DNA of 64,000 bases. It comes from Flavobacterium palustre. Lineage in GTDB: Bacteria; Bacteroidota; Bacteroidia; Flavobacteriales; Flavobacteriaceae. Where the stretch lies: NCBI RefSeq assembly GCF_014639535.1, contig NZ_BMGA01000003.1, forward strand, positions 124,001 through 188,000, read 5' to 3'. The position numbers were made by a program, and so were the translations under genes. The notes beneath the pieces are model-generated. The model was not told the origin of the DNA. It did not search any database and worked only from the letters and a program-made list of their open reading frames with translations. Of the stretch, positions 26,567-35,339 are shown piece after piece (within the stretch, counting starts at the first letter, position 1; each line of letters begins with the position of its first letter).

Positions 26567-27169
26567 ATGAGTCTTTTTAGAAAACTTTTTGGATCTAGTA
26601 TTTCAGCTTCAGATGAGGAAAAAGAAAGCCAGAATAATAATTTCTTTCCGGAAAACAATATCTCTGTTGACGAACGATTTATCTACAATTTCAAAAAAAA
26701 TGGAGGTAAATTTCTGTACTGTGAAAATGCTCAGGAAGTAAAAGACCAATTTGAAAATATATTAGAAGAAAACGACTGGTTTGAAAGCGAAGTATTATGT
26801 TATGATTCTAATTTATTTGGACTTTTAGACGAAAACAAACTAAGTTACAATAAACCCGGTAACCCTAAATTCCTATTATCGAGTTGCGAAAATTTAATTG
26901 CAGAGGAAGGTTCAATACTTTTTTCATCAAAACAAATTAAACAACACAAACCAAACGAATTACCTACTAACATTGTAGTTCTTGCCACCACAAGCCAAAT
27001 TCTGGCTATGAAAAGCGACGGACTTAGTGCTATCAAAAAGAAATACGAAAGAGATTACCCTACCAATATTACGGCTATAAAATATTTTGAAAAAGCAAAA
27101 GAAGAAGACTTTACCCAATATGGCAGTTCTGCCAAAAATCTTTATTTATTGCTTTTAGAAGATCTTTAA
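26567..27169 (+). CDS. LUD domain protein (LutC/YkgG-like)
   Basis: This 200-residue protein matches the LUD fold found in lactate-utilisation proteins. Seen: YDSNLFGLLDEN, then LLSSCENLIAEEGSILFSS and LPTNIVVLATTSQILAM, the central pattern of the family. It lacks an iron-sulphur cluster motif. It sits between ftsH and cdsA, one base from cdsA, an arrangement I associate with Flavobacteria; that says little about a lactate role. Biochemical function is unknown. Confidence 0.78.
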   Translation: MSLFRKLFGSSISASDEEKESQNNNFFPENNISVDERFIYNFKKNGGKFLYCENAQEVKDQFENILEENDWFESEVLCYDSNLFGLLDENKLSYNKPGNPKFLLSSCENLIAEEGSILFSSKQIKQHKPNELPTNIVVLATTSQILAMKSDGLSAIKKKYERDYPTNITAIKYFEKAKEEDFTQYGSSAKNLYLLLLEDL

Positions 27170-27170
27170 A

Positions 27171-28061
27171 ATGAATGAAACTCTAAAAAGGTCTATATCG
27201 GGTGCTATTTACATCTTATTATTAATAGCTTCTATTTTATACTCAACCGAAAGTTTTTTTATACTTTTTGGGGTATTTTTAATCATTGCCATCTATGAAT
27301 TTTGCAATTTAACGCAAGTAAAAAAAGTACTTCCGTTAATAATTGGAACATTATTGTATTGCACCATAACACTGATTAGTCATTACAATCAAATTACCAC
27401 TGAAACAATCAATCATTTTTTTAATACAAATATTGAAATCAACATCAATATTCAACAAATGAATATCATTTTATTAGCAACTACTCTGGTAGTATCAGTA
27501 AAATGTATTCTTTTTTTATTTTATGACAAGATTCAAAAAATAAGCACCTCATCCAAGTACTTATACTTATTTGGTTATATCATTCTTCCTTTTGTATTTA
27601 TCACCAAAATTTCTTTTGGGATAAAAGACTATAATCCTAAAATCATCATTGGATTATTCATCTTAATCTGGACTAACGATTCTTTTGCTTATGTGGTAGG
27701 AAAATCGATTGGAAAAAACAAATTATTCGAACGCATTTCTCCTAAAAAAACCATCGAAGGTTTTATAGGCGGGATACTTTTTGCCATTTTAGCGGGTTAT
27801 TTAATATCAAAATATTATATCAAAGCTAAACCTGAATTCAGCTCACAATCAATACTGATTTGGACTTCTATTGCGACTATTGTTGGCGTATTTGGAACAA
27901 TAGGTGATTTAATCGAATCCAAATTCAAACGAATTGCCGGAGTAAAAGACAGCGGTAACATCATGCCCGGACACGGAGGTGTACTAGATAGACTAGATAG
28001 TGTTATATTTGTAGCACCAATTATATTTTTATTTTATCAAATTTTAAATTATGTTTCATAA
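27171..28061 (+). CDS. cdsA: Phosphatidate cytidylyltransferase
   Basis: This 296-residue integral membrane enzyme makes CDP-diacylglycerol from CTP and phosphatidate. It has several hydrophobic helices and the C-terminal CdsA signature KFKRIAGVKDSGNIMPGHGGVLDRLDS (split here as KRIAGVKDSGNIMPGHGG and VLDRLDS). The start lies one base after the LUD stop, and the end overlaps psd by 11 bp. The overlapping order cdsA-psd places two steps of phosphatidylethanolamine synthesis in one transcript. Confidence 0.96.
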   Translation: MNETLKRSISGAIYILLLIASILYSTESFFILFGVFLIIAIYEFCNLTQVKKVLPLIIGTLLYCTITLISHYNQITTETINHFFNTNIEININIQQMNIILLATTLVVSVKCILFLFYDKIQKISTSSKYLYLFGYIILPFVFITKISFGIKDYNPKIIIGLFILIWTNDSFAYVVGKSIGKNKLFERISPKKTIEGFIGGILFAILAGYLISKYYIKAKPEFSSQSILIWTSIATIVGVFGTIGDLIESKFKRIAGVKDSGNIMPGHGGVLDRLDSVIFVAPIIFLFYQILNYVS

Positions 28062-28707
28062 AGAAGGAGCTCCATCTATTTTATTAGCTACCGTATTTAC
28101 AGTAGTTACACTATTACTTGCGGACAAATTTATCGACATCAATTGGTTAAGAATGTTAGTTCAAATCTTTGCTTTCTTAATTTTGATTATTGTATTACAA
28201 TTCTTTAGAAATCCCAAAAGAACCGTAATTATTGATGAAAATCAAATTCTGGCTCCTGTTGACGGGAAGGTAGTTGTTATAGAAGAAGTGTACGAAGGAG
28301 AATATTTCAAAGACAAACGTTTACAGGTTTCTATCTTTATGTCGCCAATAAACGTACACGTTACCCGATATGCGATGAGCGGAATTATAAAATTCAGCAA
28401 ATACCATCCCGGTAAATTTTTAGTGGCCTGGCATCCAAAAGCCAGCGAAGAAAACGAAAGAACTACTGTTGTTATAGAAAACAATACTTTTGGCGCTGTT
28501 TTATACCGTCAAATTGCCGGAGCATTAGCCCGTCGAATTGTCAATTACGCCAAAGAAGGAATGCAGGTTGTTCAGGGTACTGACGCCGGTTTTATTAAAT
28601 TTGGCTCCAGAGTCGATTTATTTTTACCTTTAGGAACTCCCGTAAATGTGGTTCTTAACCAAAAAGCCATTGGAGGAAAAACTATCATTGCAACAAAAAA
28701 ATCATAA
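28051..28707 (+). CDS. psd: Phosphatidylserine decarboxylase family protein
   Basis: This 218-residue enzyme decarboxylates phosphatidylserine to phosphatidylethanolamine. It has two N-terminal hydrophobic helices (about 8-50), then APVDGKV and SIFMSPINVHVTRYAMSG. The self-cleavage site is Gly185-Ser186 in FIKFGSRVDLFLPLG, where the Ser becomes the pyruvoyl cofactor. The short length fits the archaeal/Bacteroidota subgroup. It overlaps cdsA by 11 bp and abuts the acyl-CoA-binding protein gene with no gap, suggesting translational coupling. Confidence 0.95.
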   Translation: MFHKEGAPSILLATVFTVVTLLLADKFIDINWLRMLVQIFAFLILIIVLQFFRNPKRTVIIDENQILAPVDGKVVVIEEVYEGEYFKDKRLQVSIFMSPINVHVTRYAMSGIIKFSKYHPGKFLVAWHPKASEENERTTVVIENNTFGAVLYRQIAGALARRIVNYAKEGMQVVQGTDAGFIKFGSRVDLFLPLGTPVNVVLNQKAIGGKTIIATKKS

Positions 28708-28968
28708 ATGACTAAAAAAGATTTAGATACTCGATTTAATGAAGCGGTTGAAAAGGCCTCTAAAATGACTCAAGCATCTTTACCTCAGGATGTCCAGTTG
28801 CGTCTTTATGCCTACTACAAACAGGCTACAATTGGTACCGTAGAAATAAGGCAAACCTCTAATTTCCATCTTAGAGATGCCTTCAAAATCAATGCCTGGA
28901 TGCAAATAAGCCATATCACAGCCGATGAAGCCAAAGAAAATTATATCGAAATCATCAATTCTCTTTGA
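28708..28968 (+). CDS. Acyl-CoA-binding protein (ACBP)
   Basis: This 86-residue four-helix protein binds long-chain acyl-CoA esters in the cytoplasm. It shows the ACBP core motif YAYYKQATIGTV (34-45) and a matching overall length. Bacteria carry ACBPs only patchily. Here it directly follows psd with no gap, which suggests buffering of acyl chains for phospholipid synthesis; that is inference. Confidence 0.93.
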   Translation: MTKKDLDTRFNEAVEKASKMTQASLPQDVQLRLYAYYKQATIGTVEIRQTSNFHLRDAFKINAWMQISHITADEAKENYIEIINSL

Positions 28969-28984
28969 AATAAAAAACATCACA

Positions 28985-29761
28985 ATGAAAAAACTTATTT
29001 ACACAATTACAAACGTATTTTTATTCGTTTTTTTAATTTCCTGTAACAATAAAAAACTAACCGAAGTAGTCGAAGTTCCTCTTCCTACCGCTGAAGAAAA
29101 AGTAACCCTCGGATTTCCGGATGATGTAAAAGCAGAACCCGGTTCTTTTTTATTGGATAAATTACCGTATTCTTACGATGCTTTGGCACCAGCAATTTCA
29201 GCTTTGAATTTGGAGGCACATTATTCGAAACATTATCTGACTTACACTAATAATCTTAACGCCGCCATAGCCGGAACGCAATACGAAAACATGTCTATCG
29301 AAGACATCTTAGCCAAAATGGACATCAACGATACCGAACTAAGAAACAACGCAGGAGGTTTCTATAACCATTCCCTTTATTGGAAATCGATGGGACCTAA
29401 TGCCGGCGGAACTCCTAAAGATACTATTGCCGGAGCTATCGACAGGGATTTTGGTTCTTTTAACGAGTTCAAAACCGCATTCAAAGAAGAAGCTACTAAA
29501 CAATTTGGTTCTGCCTGGGTTTGGCTAATTGTGGACAGAGCCGGAAAACTAAAAATTACCAGTACTCAAAACCAGGACAATCCTTTAATGAGAAATGCAG
29601 CTGTTCCAGGAACTCCTATCTTAGCCTTAGATCTTTGGGAACACGCTTATTATCTGGGGCATCAATACCGACGTGCCACTTATGTTGACTCATTCTTCAA
29701 TATCATCAATTGGGAAAAAGTAAGCGAAAATTATCAAAATTCATTTATAAAGAAATACTAA
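28985..29761 (+). CDS. Superoxide dismutase (Mn/Fe family), lipoprotein
   Basis: This is a 258-residue Mn/Fe superoxide dismutase. I chose the ATG at 28985 rather than an upstream in-frame codon inside the ACBP gene because it gives a clean lipoprotein signal (VFLISC, lipid Cys20). Metal ligands are His79 (LEAHYSKHY), His129 (FYNHSLYW), Asp216 and His220 (ALDLWEHAYYLGHQ). Gln197 in STQNQDNPLM matches the MnSOD pattern rather than FeSOD. The enzyme is therefore predicted to act outside the cytoplasm, membrane-anchored. The gene is 16 bp after ACBP, and a terminator follows. Confidence 0.93.
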   Translation: MKKLIYTITNVFLFVFLISCNNKKLTEVVEVPLPTAEEKVTLGFPDDVKAEPGSFLLDKLPYSYDALAPAISALNLEAHYSKHYLTYTNNLNAAIAGTQYENMSIEDILAKMDINDTELRNNAGGFYNHSLYWKSMGPNAGGTPKDTIAGAIDRDFGSFNEFKTAFKEEATKQFGSAWVWLIVDRAGKLKITSTQNQDNPLMRNAAVPGTPILALDLWEHAYYLGHQYRRATYVDSFFNIINWEKVSENYQNSFIKKY

Positions 29762-29779
29762 TCTTTTTTCGAACAAATA

Positions 29780-29820
29780 AAAAAGCTGATGCACTACTCT
29801 ACAGTATTCATCAGCTTTTT
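29780..29820 (+). terminator. Terminator after the superoxide dismutase gene
   Basis: A 12-bp perfect stem (AAAAAGCTGATG with CATCAGCTTTTT) ends in T. It closes the LUD-cdsA-psd-ACBP-SOD run. Confidence 0.85.
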
Positions 29821-29891
29821 CATTTAAATACAGAACACAAATAAACCCAACAAATATCCTTTTCAAAATCATAAATAAATAGTAATATTTA

Positions 29892-29920
29892 TTGGGTTTA
29901 TTTCCTTTTTCATAAATTTG
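29892..29920 (+). promoter_or_regulatory. Predicted promoter of the OstA-like gene
   Basis: TTG (29892-29894), an 18-base spacer and TAAATTTG (29913-29920) match the Bacteroidota promoter fully. Transcription would start only about ten bases before the TTG start codon at 29937. Confidence 0.65.
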
Positions 29921-29936
29921 ACAAAAATATACACCC

Positions 29937-31565
29937 TTGAATAAATCACTATTTTTCATCTGTTTTAGTCTGTTTTTACTTCTTTCGATAAAAGTAAACG
30001 CACAAACACCTAAAAAAATAATTGTTGAACATTCTGATTTCGCTGATGTCAATCAGACCGAAATGCCCGACGCTTTTTTACTAACCGGAAACGTGGTGGT
30101 CAATCATGACGGAGTGGTACTTACTTGTAATAAAGCTTATTTTTTTCAAAAAGAAAATTATATCAAAGCTTTTGGAAATGTTCAATTGGTACAGGGCGAC
30201 ACCCTTTATCTCAACAGTAAATACGCCGAATACAACGGAAATGTAAAAAAAGCATTCGCCACAGGAGATGCTGTAATGAGTTCGCCTAACGCAACCTTAG
30301 CCACAGATACCATCAATTTTGACCGAAATACACAGGAAGTTTTCTATAATACTAAAGGAACCATCACCAACAACGAAAATACGCTGGTTAGTAAATCGGG
30401 GAAATATTATGTTGCACAGAAAAAATTCCAATTTCTTACAGAGGTAATTATTACCAATCCTAAATACGTCATCAAGTCCAATCATTTGGATTATTACAGT
30501 AATTCGGGACATTCTTATCTTTTTGGGCCATCTACCATTACCAGTAAAAACAACTACATTTATACCGAAAAAGGTTTTTATGACACGAAAAAAAACCTCT
30601 CTCATTTTCTTCGAAAATCATATATAAAATATGATGACAGACGCATAGAAGGAGACAGTTTGTATTATGATCGAAATAAAGAATTTGCTTCGGCAACCCG
30701 AAATGTAAAAATTACCGATTCCATCAACAGAGGAATTGTAAAAGGCCATTATGCGGAAGTTTTCCAGAAAAAAGATTCGATGTATGTAACCAAAAGAGCT
30801 GTTGCCATCAATTTTGTCGAAAACGACTCGGTTTACATTCATGGAAAAAAACTGATGGTTACAGGAAAAGAAGGCGACCGGATTATTCGTGCTTTTAATA
30901 ATGTTCGTTTCTATAAAACCGACATGAGCGGTAAGTGTGATTCGATACATTCCAGCACCAAAACTTCGCTGACCAAACTCATCGGAAATCCCATATTGTG
31001 GAATGGAGAAAGCCAAATAACAGGTGACGTAATGCACCTAATAGGCAATAGTAAAACCCAAAAGCTGGACTCGCTCAAGGTTCTCAACAATACCTTTATT
31101 ATTTCCAAAGACACTCTGGGAACAGGCTACAATCAAATAAAAGGGCTGAATCTTTTTGGCAAATTTCAGGATGGAAAACTCCATGATGTGGATGTTATAA
31201 AAAATGCCGAAGTGATTTATTACATGCGCAATGACGACAATGAACTTATTGGTATCAATAAAAATGTATGCAGTAAAATCAGTATTCTTTTTGATAAAAA
31301 TGCCATCGAAACCATTACCTTTTTCCAACAAGTGGATGGCGACATTTATCCCGAAGAAGAACTCAATGAATACGACAGGAAATTTCGGGGATTCAAATGG
31401 CGTGCAGATGAAAGGATAAAATCCAAAGACGATATCTTTCCTGAAGAAGAAAATCAATACAACGAAAAAATGATTGAGGAAACAAAGAAAGAGGAAGCAA
31501 AACCGAATGTTCCAATGGAAATCAGAAAAGAAACAAAGGATTACGATAAGAAGAAGATAAAGTAA
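29937..31565 (+). CDS. OstA-like (LptA/LptD N-terminal domain) exported protein
   Basis: This 542-residue exported protein has a signal peptide (MNKSLFFICFSLFLLLSIKVNA) and repeated beta strands of the OstA type (DAFLLTGNVVVNHDGVVLTCNKAYFF, YIKAFGNVQLVQGDTLY, YAEYNGNVKKAFATGDAVM). Such jelly-roll strands carry lipopolysaccharide across the periplasm in LptA and LptD. The tail after about residue 480 is charged and low complexity. The start is TTG (29937-29939): a stop codon lies in frame at 29919, no ATG lies between, and the signal peptide begins exactly here. Role in LPS transport is inferred from the fold. Confidence 0.85.
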   Translation: MNKSLFFICFSLFLLLSIKVNAQTPKKIIVEHSDFADVNQTEMPDAFLLTGNVVVNHDGVVLTCNKAYFFQKENYIKAFGNVQLVQGDTLYLNSKYAEYNGNVKKAFATGDAVMSSPNATLATDTINFDRNTQEVFYNTKGTITNNENTLVSKSGKYYVAQKKFQFLTEVIITNPKYVIKSNHLDYYSNSGHSYLFGPSTITSKNNYIYTEKGFYDTKKNLSHFLRKSYIKYDDRRIEGDSLYYDRNKEFASATRNVKITDSINRGIVKGHYAEVFQKKDSMYVTKRAVAINFVENDSVYIHGKKLMVTGKEGDRIIRAFNNVRFYKTDMSGKCDSIHSSTKTSLTKLIGNPILWNGESQITGDVMHLIGNSKTQKLDSLKVLNNTFIISKDTLGTGYNQIKGLNLFGKFQDGKLHDVDVIKNAEVIYYMRNDDNELIGINKNVCSKISILFDKNAIETITFFQQVDGDIYPEEELNEYDRKFRGFKWRADERIKSKDDIFPEEENQYNEKMIEETKKEEAKPNVPMEIRKETKDYDKKKIK

Positions 31566-31708
31566 TCAGATTACAGGCAGCAGAAAGCAGATTTCAGTTT
31601 CCAATCTTTAATTTAAAAAACTTTGTAAACTTTGCATATCATCCTGTCCAGAAGCTTCGGGATTGAAGGGCTTTGCGAATTTTTCGGTTAAAAATAAAAA
31701 ACAAAAAC

Positions 31709-32890
31709 GTGAACAACGACTTCATTAAATACCAGGCACAAACTTCTCCCTATCCACTGGGAATGGAAGTTTCGCATGCAATAGGCTCTTATATCTACGA
31801 TACCAGCAATAAGAAATATTTAGACTTTGTTGCCGGTGTTTCGGCTTGTACCTTAGGTCATCAGCCTCCTCGAGTAAACCAAGCCATAAAAGATCAATTG
31901 GACAAATATTCACACGTTATGGTCTATGGCGAATATTCACAAAGTCCGGCCGTGGAATATTGCAAATTGATGGCCTCACTCCTTCCGGCTCCATTAGACA
32001 AAACTTATTTAGTTAATTCAGGAACAGAAGCAATCGAAGGTTCTCTAAAATTAGCCCGAAGAGTTACCGGCAGAAGTCAATGGATATCCTGTCACAATGC
32101 TTATCACGGAAACACCATGGGATCCATGAGCGTTATGGGATTTGAAGAACGCAAACAGGCTTTCCGTCCTTTGATTCCGGATGTCGATTTTATCACTTTC
32201 AACAATGAAGCCGATTTAGAAAAAATCACCACTAAAACAGCCGGGGTTTTACTGGAAACCATTCAGGGTGGTGCCGGATTTATTGAGCCTCAAAACGATT
32301 ACTTAAAAAAAGTACGCGCTCGTTGTACCGAAGTGGGTGCGATGTTAATTCTGGATGAAATTCAACCCGGTTTTGGAAGAACAGGAAAATTATTTGGTTT
32401 CCAAAATTATGATATTGTCCCTGATATTGTTGCCATGGGAAAAGGCATGGGCGGCGGAATGCCCGTAGGTGCCTTTACCGCTTCCTCAGCTATGATGGAT
32501 TTATTAACCGAAAACCCAAAATTAGGTCACATTACCACCTTTGGCGGACATCCTGTCATTGCGGCAGCCTGCTTAGCTACTTTGAAAGAATTAACTGAAA
32601 CCAACCTGATGCAGGAAGCTTTAGAAAAAGAAAAGCTATTCAGATCACTTTTGGTACACCCTTTGATACAGGAAGTTAGAGGAAAAGGATTGATGCTGGC
32701 TGCAATGACGGCAAATGCAGAAATCACGAATGAAGTGATATTAAAATGTCAGGACAAAGGTCTGATATTATTCTGGCTTCTGTTTGAAGGATGCGCTATC
32801 AGAATTACACCTCCTTTAACCATTTCTAACGAAGAAATACGTGAAGGATGTGCTATAATACTAGAAGTAATGGATGAAATATCGATTTAA
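31709..32890 (+). CDS. Class III PLP-dependent aminotransferase
   Basis: This cytoplasmic aminotransferase is related to acetylornithine/ornithine aminotransferases. I prefer the GTG at 31709 (mature N-terminus NNDFIKYQAQTSPYPLGMEV, about 393 residues) over a TTG at 31673, because the extra 12 residues are basic and unconserved in appearance. Motifs: LVNSGTEAIEGSLKLARR, NAYHGNTMGSMS, LILDEIQPGFGRTGKLF, and the PLP lysine in VAMGKGMGGGMPVGAF. There is no arginine-biosynthesis neighbour to fix the substrate, so specificity stays open. Confidence 0.9.
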   Translation: MNNDFIKYQAQTSPYPLGMEVSHAIGSYIYDTSNKKYLDFVAGVSACTLGHQPPRVNQAIKDQLDKYSHVMVYGEYSQSPAVEYCKLMASLLPAPLDKTYLVNSGTEAIEGSLKLARRVTGRSQWISCHNAYHGNTMGSMSVMGFEERKQAFRPLIPDVDFITFNNEADLEKITTKTAGVLLETIQGGAGFIEPQNDYLKKVRARCTEVGAMLILDEIQPGFGRTGKLFGFQNYDIVPDIVAMGKGMGGGMPVGAFTASSAMMDLLTENPKLGHITTFGGHPVIAAACLATLKELTETNLMQEALEKEKLFRSLLVHPLIQEVRGKGLMLAAMTANAEITNEVILKCQDKGLILFWLLFEGCAIRITPPLTISNEEIREGCAIILEVMDEISI

Positions 32891-33013
32891 GATTTTCGAA
32901 TAACGATTTTTGATTTCAGATTGATCATTGAAATTGTAAATTGATATTGACATTGAATAGCTGTTAATTAAATTGTTCACAATAATTCATTTTTTTCTTC
33001 GAAAACAAACCGA

Positions 33014-34456
33014 ATGATGCCTAACTTTAAACTAGGCCAAATTCTAAAAACAGAAAGTATGCAACTAAGCGACGAAGAAGAAGATTATAACTTATCTCTA
33101 TCCAAATTTGAGTCTATGTTAAAAACTAACAAAGTACTCTTTTTTGACTCTGAAGAATTTGAAGAAATCATACTTCATTATCTTGATACAGGTAAGGCTG
33201 CTTTAGCGAAAAAAGCGCTAAAACTGGCATTAGACCAACACCCTAAGTCAACAGGCTTAAAACTCGTTCAAGTTGAAATGCTGGTGTATGATGACAAATT
33301 GGATATAGCCGAGAAATTACTCAATGAGCTATATGCCATAGAACCGCACAATGAAGAAATTTATATTCAAAAGGCAAATATCTGCTCAAAAAGAGATCAG
33401 CATGAAAAAGCCGTTGAATTACTAAAAATTGCTTTACAGTACACCGATGATTATGCCGATGTGTATAACTTAATCGGAATGGAGTATTTATTCATGGACA
33501 ATCTTGAATTAGCCAAAGAAAGTTTTATCAAATGTCTCGAAGAAGATATCGAAGACCAATCGGCTTTGTACAATGTAGTCTATTGTTTTGAGTTTTTAGA
33601 CCAAAATCAGGAAGCCATAAGCTATCTGGACAATTATATCGAAAAAAATCCCTACAGTGAAATAGCATGGCACCAAAAAGGAAGATTGCATTATGGCTTA
33701 AAAGAATATGAAAATGCTATCCGTGCCTTTGATTATGCTACACTTATAGATGATGAATTTCTGGGTGCTTTTATGGAAAAAGCCAAAGCCTTAGAACGTT
33801 TGGAACGATATGATGAAGCTATCGAAAGCTACAACAGAACCATCGAATTAGACGATGCTACTTCTTATGCCTTATTGCGAATAGGTAAATGTTATGAAAA
33901 ATTAGGAAATAAAGTTTTAGCACTTAAATTCTACAACGAAACCGTTCATGAAGATCCTCTTTTAGACAAAGGCTGGATTGCCATTACCGATTTTTATTTG
34001 CGTGAAAAAAACTTCCAGAAAGCCTTATTTTTTGTCAACAAAGCCTTAGCCATCGACAATCAAAACCGCATGTACTGGAAAAGATATGCTTCTATCAATA
34101 AGCAAATGAACTTTTTCGAAGAAGCCGAATTTGGTTATCGAAAAGCGGTCGAGTTTGGTGATACCGAATTAGAAACTTGGTTATTCTGGGTGGATATTTT
34201 ACAGTTTCTGGGAGAATTTGAAACCGCAATCCACACCTTATTACAAGCCGGAGATTATTATCCTGAAGAAAACGAAATTGAATACCGTTTGTCAGGGCTT
34301 TATTTTATGATTCATGATGACAGAAAAGCTAAAATTCATTTAAGCAATGCGCTCCGATTGAATTTTGACAACTACATTCTGATTGAAGACTTATTTCCAG
34401 TAGTCTGGGAAACAAAAATGGTGCAAAATTATATTGAAAAACACAACAAACAATAA
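33014..34456 (+). CDS. Tetratricopeptide repeat protein
   Basis: This 480-residue soluble protein is made almost wholly of TPR units (for example AEKLLNELYAIEPHNEEIY, AVELLKIALQYTDDYADVY, AIRAFDYATLIDDEFLGAF). No signal peptide is evident and it is acidic. Such proteins act as scaffolds. It overlaps aroE by one base (TAATG), so the two are coupled. A helper role is likely but the partner is unknown. Confidence 0.9.
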   Translation: MMPNFKLGQILKTESMQLSDEEEDYNLSLSKFESMLKTNKVLFFDSEEFEEIILHYLDTGKAALAKKALKLALDQHPKSTGLKLVQVEMLVYDDKLDIAEKLLNELYAIEPHNEEIYIQKANICSKRDQHEKAVELLKIALQYTDDYADVYNLIGMEYLFMDNLELAKESFIKCLEEDIEDQSALYNVVYCFEFLDQNQEAISYLDNYIEKNPYSEIAWHQKGRLHYGLKEYENAIRAFDYATLIDDEFLGAFMEKAKALERLERYDEAIESYNRTIELDDATSYALLRIGKCYEKLGNKVLALKFYNETVHEDPLLDKGWIAITDFYLREKNFQKALFFVNKALAIDNQNRMYWKRYASINKQMNFFEEAEFGYRKAVEFGDTELETWLFWVDILQFLGEFETAIHTLLQAGDYYPEENEIEYRLSGLYFMIHDDRKAKIHLSNALRLNFDNYILIEDLFPVVWETKMVQNYIEKHNKQ

Positions 34457-35205
34457 TGACCCAAAATTCAAGAAAACGCTTTGGCTTACTGGGGCGTAAT
34501 ATTAGTTATTCCTTTTCAAAAGGACATTTTACAACAAAATTCGAAAAAGAAAAATACCAAGGTTACACTTACGAAAATTTTGACATTCAGGAAATCTCCG
34601 GATTTCCTGAAATCATTAAAAACACTGCCGATTTAAGCGGCTTAAACGTAACTATTCCTTACAAAGAAGAAGTTATCCCTTTTCTTGACAAACTTTCTAA
34701 AAAAGCCACTAAAATTGGCGCGGTAAACACTATCAAAATTACCAAAAAAGGAAAATTAAAAGGATACAATACTGATTATTTCGGATTTCTAAAATCCTTA
34801 GAACCTTTGTTACAACCGCATCATAAAAAAGCACTGATTTTAGGAACTGGAGGTGCTTCAAAAGGAGTTGCTTTTGCTTTGAAAGAATTAGGTATAGAAT
34901 ACCTTTTTGTTTCCCGAAAAGCTTCTGAAAAAGCCATTGATTACAGCCAGATTAATGCCGATACTTTCAGTGAATACCAAATCATCATTAACTCAACTCC
35001 TATTGGGACAAGTCCTAACATTGAAGCCTGTCCGGATATCCCTTATGAATTATTTACCGACAAGCACATTGCTTACGATTTAATCTACAATCCTGCCGAA
35101 ACCCAATTTTTAAAGAATGCCAAAGCAAAAGGTGCTCAAATAAAAAACGGCCTAGACATGCTTATCTTTCAGGCCGAAAAAGCCTGGGAAATTTGGAACA
35201 AATAA
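34456..35205 (+). CDS. aroE: Shikimate dehydrogenase
   Basis: This 249-residue enzyme reduces 3-dehydroshikimate to shikimate with NADPH. Seen: RFGLLGRNISYSFSKGHF (substrate loop), LNVTIPYKEEVIPFLD with the catalytic lysine, GAVNTIK, GYNTDYFGF with the catalytic Asp, and the nucleotide loop ILGTGGASKGVAFAL. The ATG shares its A with the stop of the TPR gene. Length is slightly short of E. coli AroE but complete. Confidence 0.96.
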   Translation: MTQNSRKRFGLLGRNISYSFSKGHFTTKFEKEKYQGYTYENFDIQEISGFPEIIKNTADLSGLNVTIPYKEEVIPFLDKLSKKATKIGAVNTIKITKKGKLKGYNTDYFGFLKSLEPLLQPHHKKALILGTGGASKGVAFALKELGIEYLFVSRKASEKAIDYSQINADTFSEYQIIINSTPIGTSPNIEACPDIPYELFTDKHIAYDLIYNPAETQFLKNAKAKGAQIKNGLDMLIFQAEKAWEIWNK

Positions 35206-35238
35206 AAAACTTTTAAAAGTTATCAATATCTGCATTTC

Positions 35239-35279
35239 GGGTACAATTGTAAATTTTACATTAAAATTACAATTGTATC
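35239..35279. repeat. Long inverted repeat between aroE and the esterase gene
   Basis: The arms read GGTACAATTGTAAATTTTA and TAAAATTACAATTGTATCC and pair over about 18 bases with one bulge and one mismatch. Neither side has a T-run, so it is not a typical terminator. It may be an operator, an mRNA-end stabiliser or a small palindromic repeat. Confidence 0.5.
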
Positions 35280-35339
35280 CGATTTGGCATTATTTATGAG
35301 TCAAAAGATTGAAAAAAACTTATTTTTTACAATTCACTT

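Noticed and set aside
28925-28984. 20-codon N-terminal extension of the superoxide dismutase
   Set aside because: It overlaps the end of the ACBP gene and would bury the lipoprotein signal; the ATG at 28985 is far better.
30618-31037. Antisense ORFs of about 100-140 codons within the OstA-like gene (also 30297-30605, 31038-31457)
   Set aside because: The plus-strand gene has a signal peptide and repeated domain pattern; the antisense peptides have biased composition and no motif.
31673-31708. TTG start giving a 405-residue aminotransferase
   Set aside because: The extra 12 residues look like translated spacer; the GTG at 31709 starts where homologous proteins usually begin.
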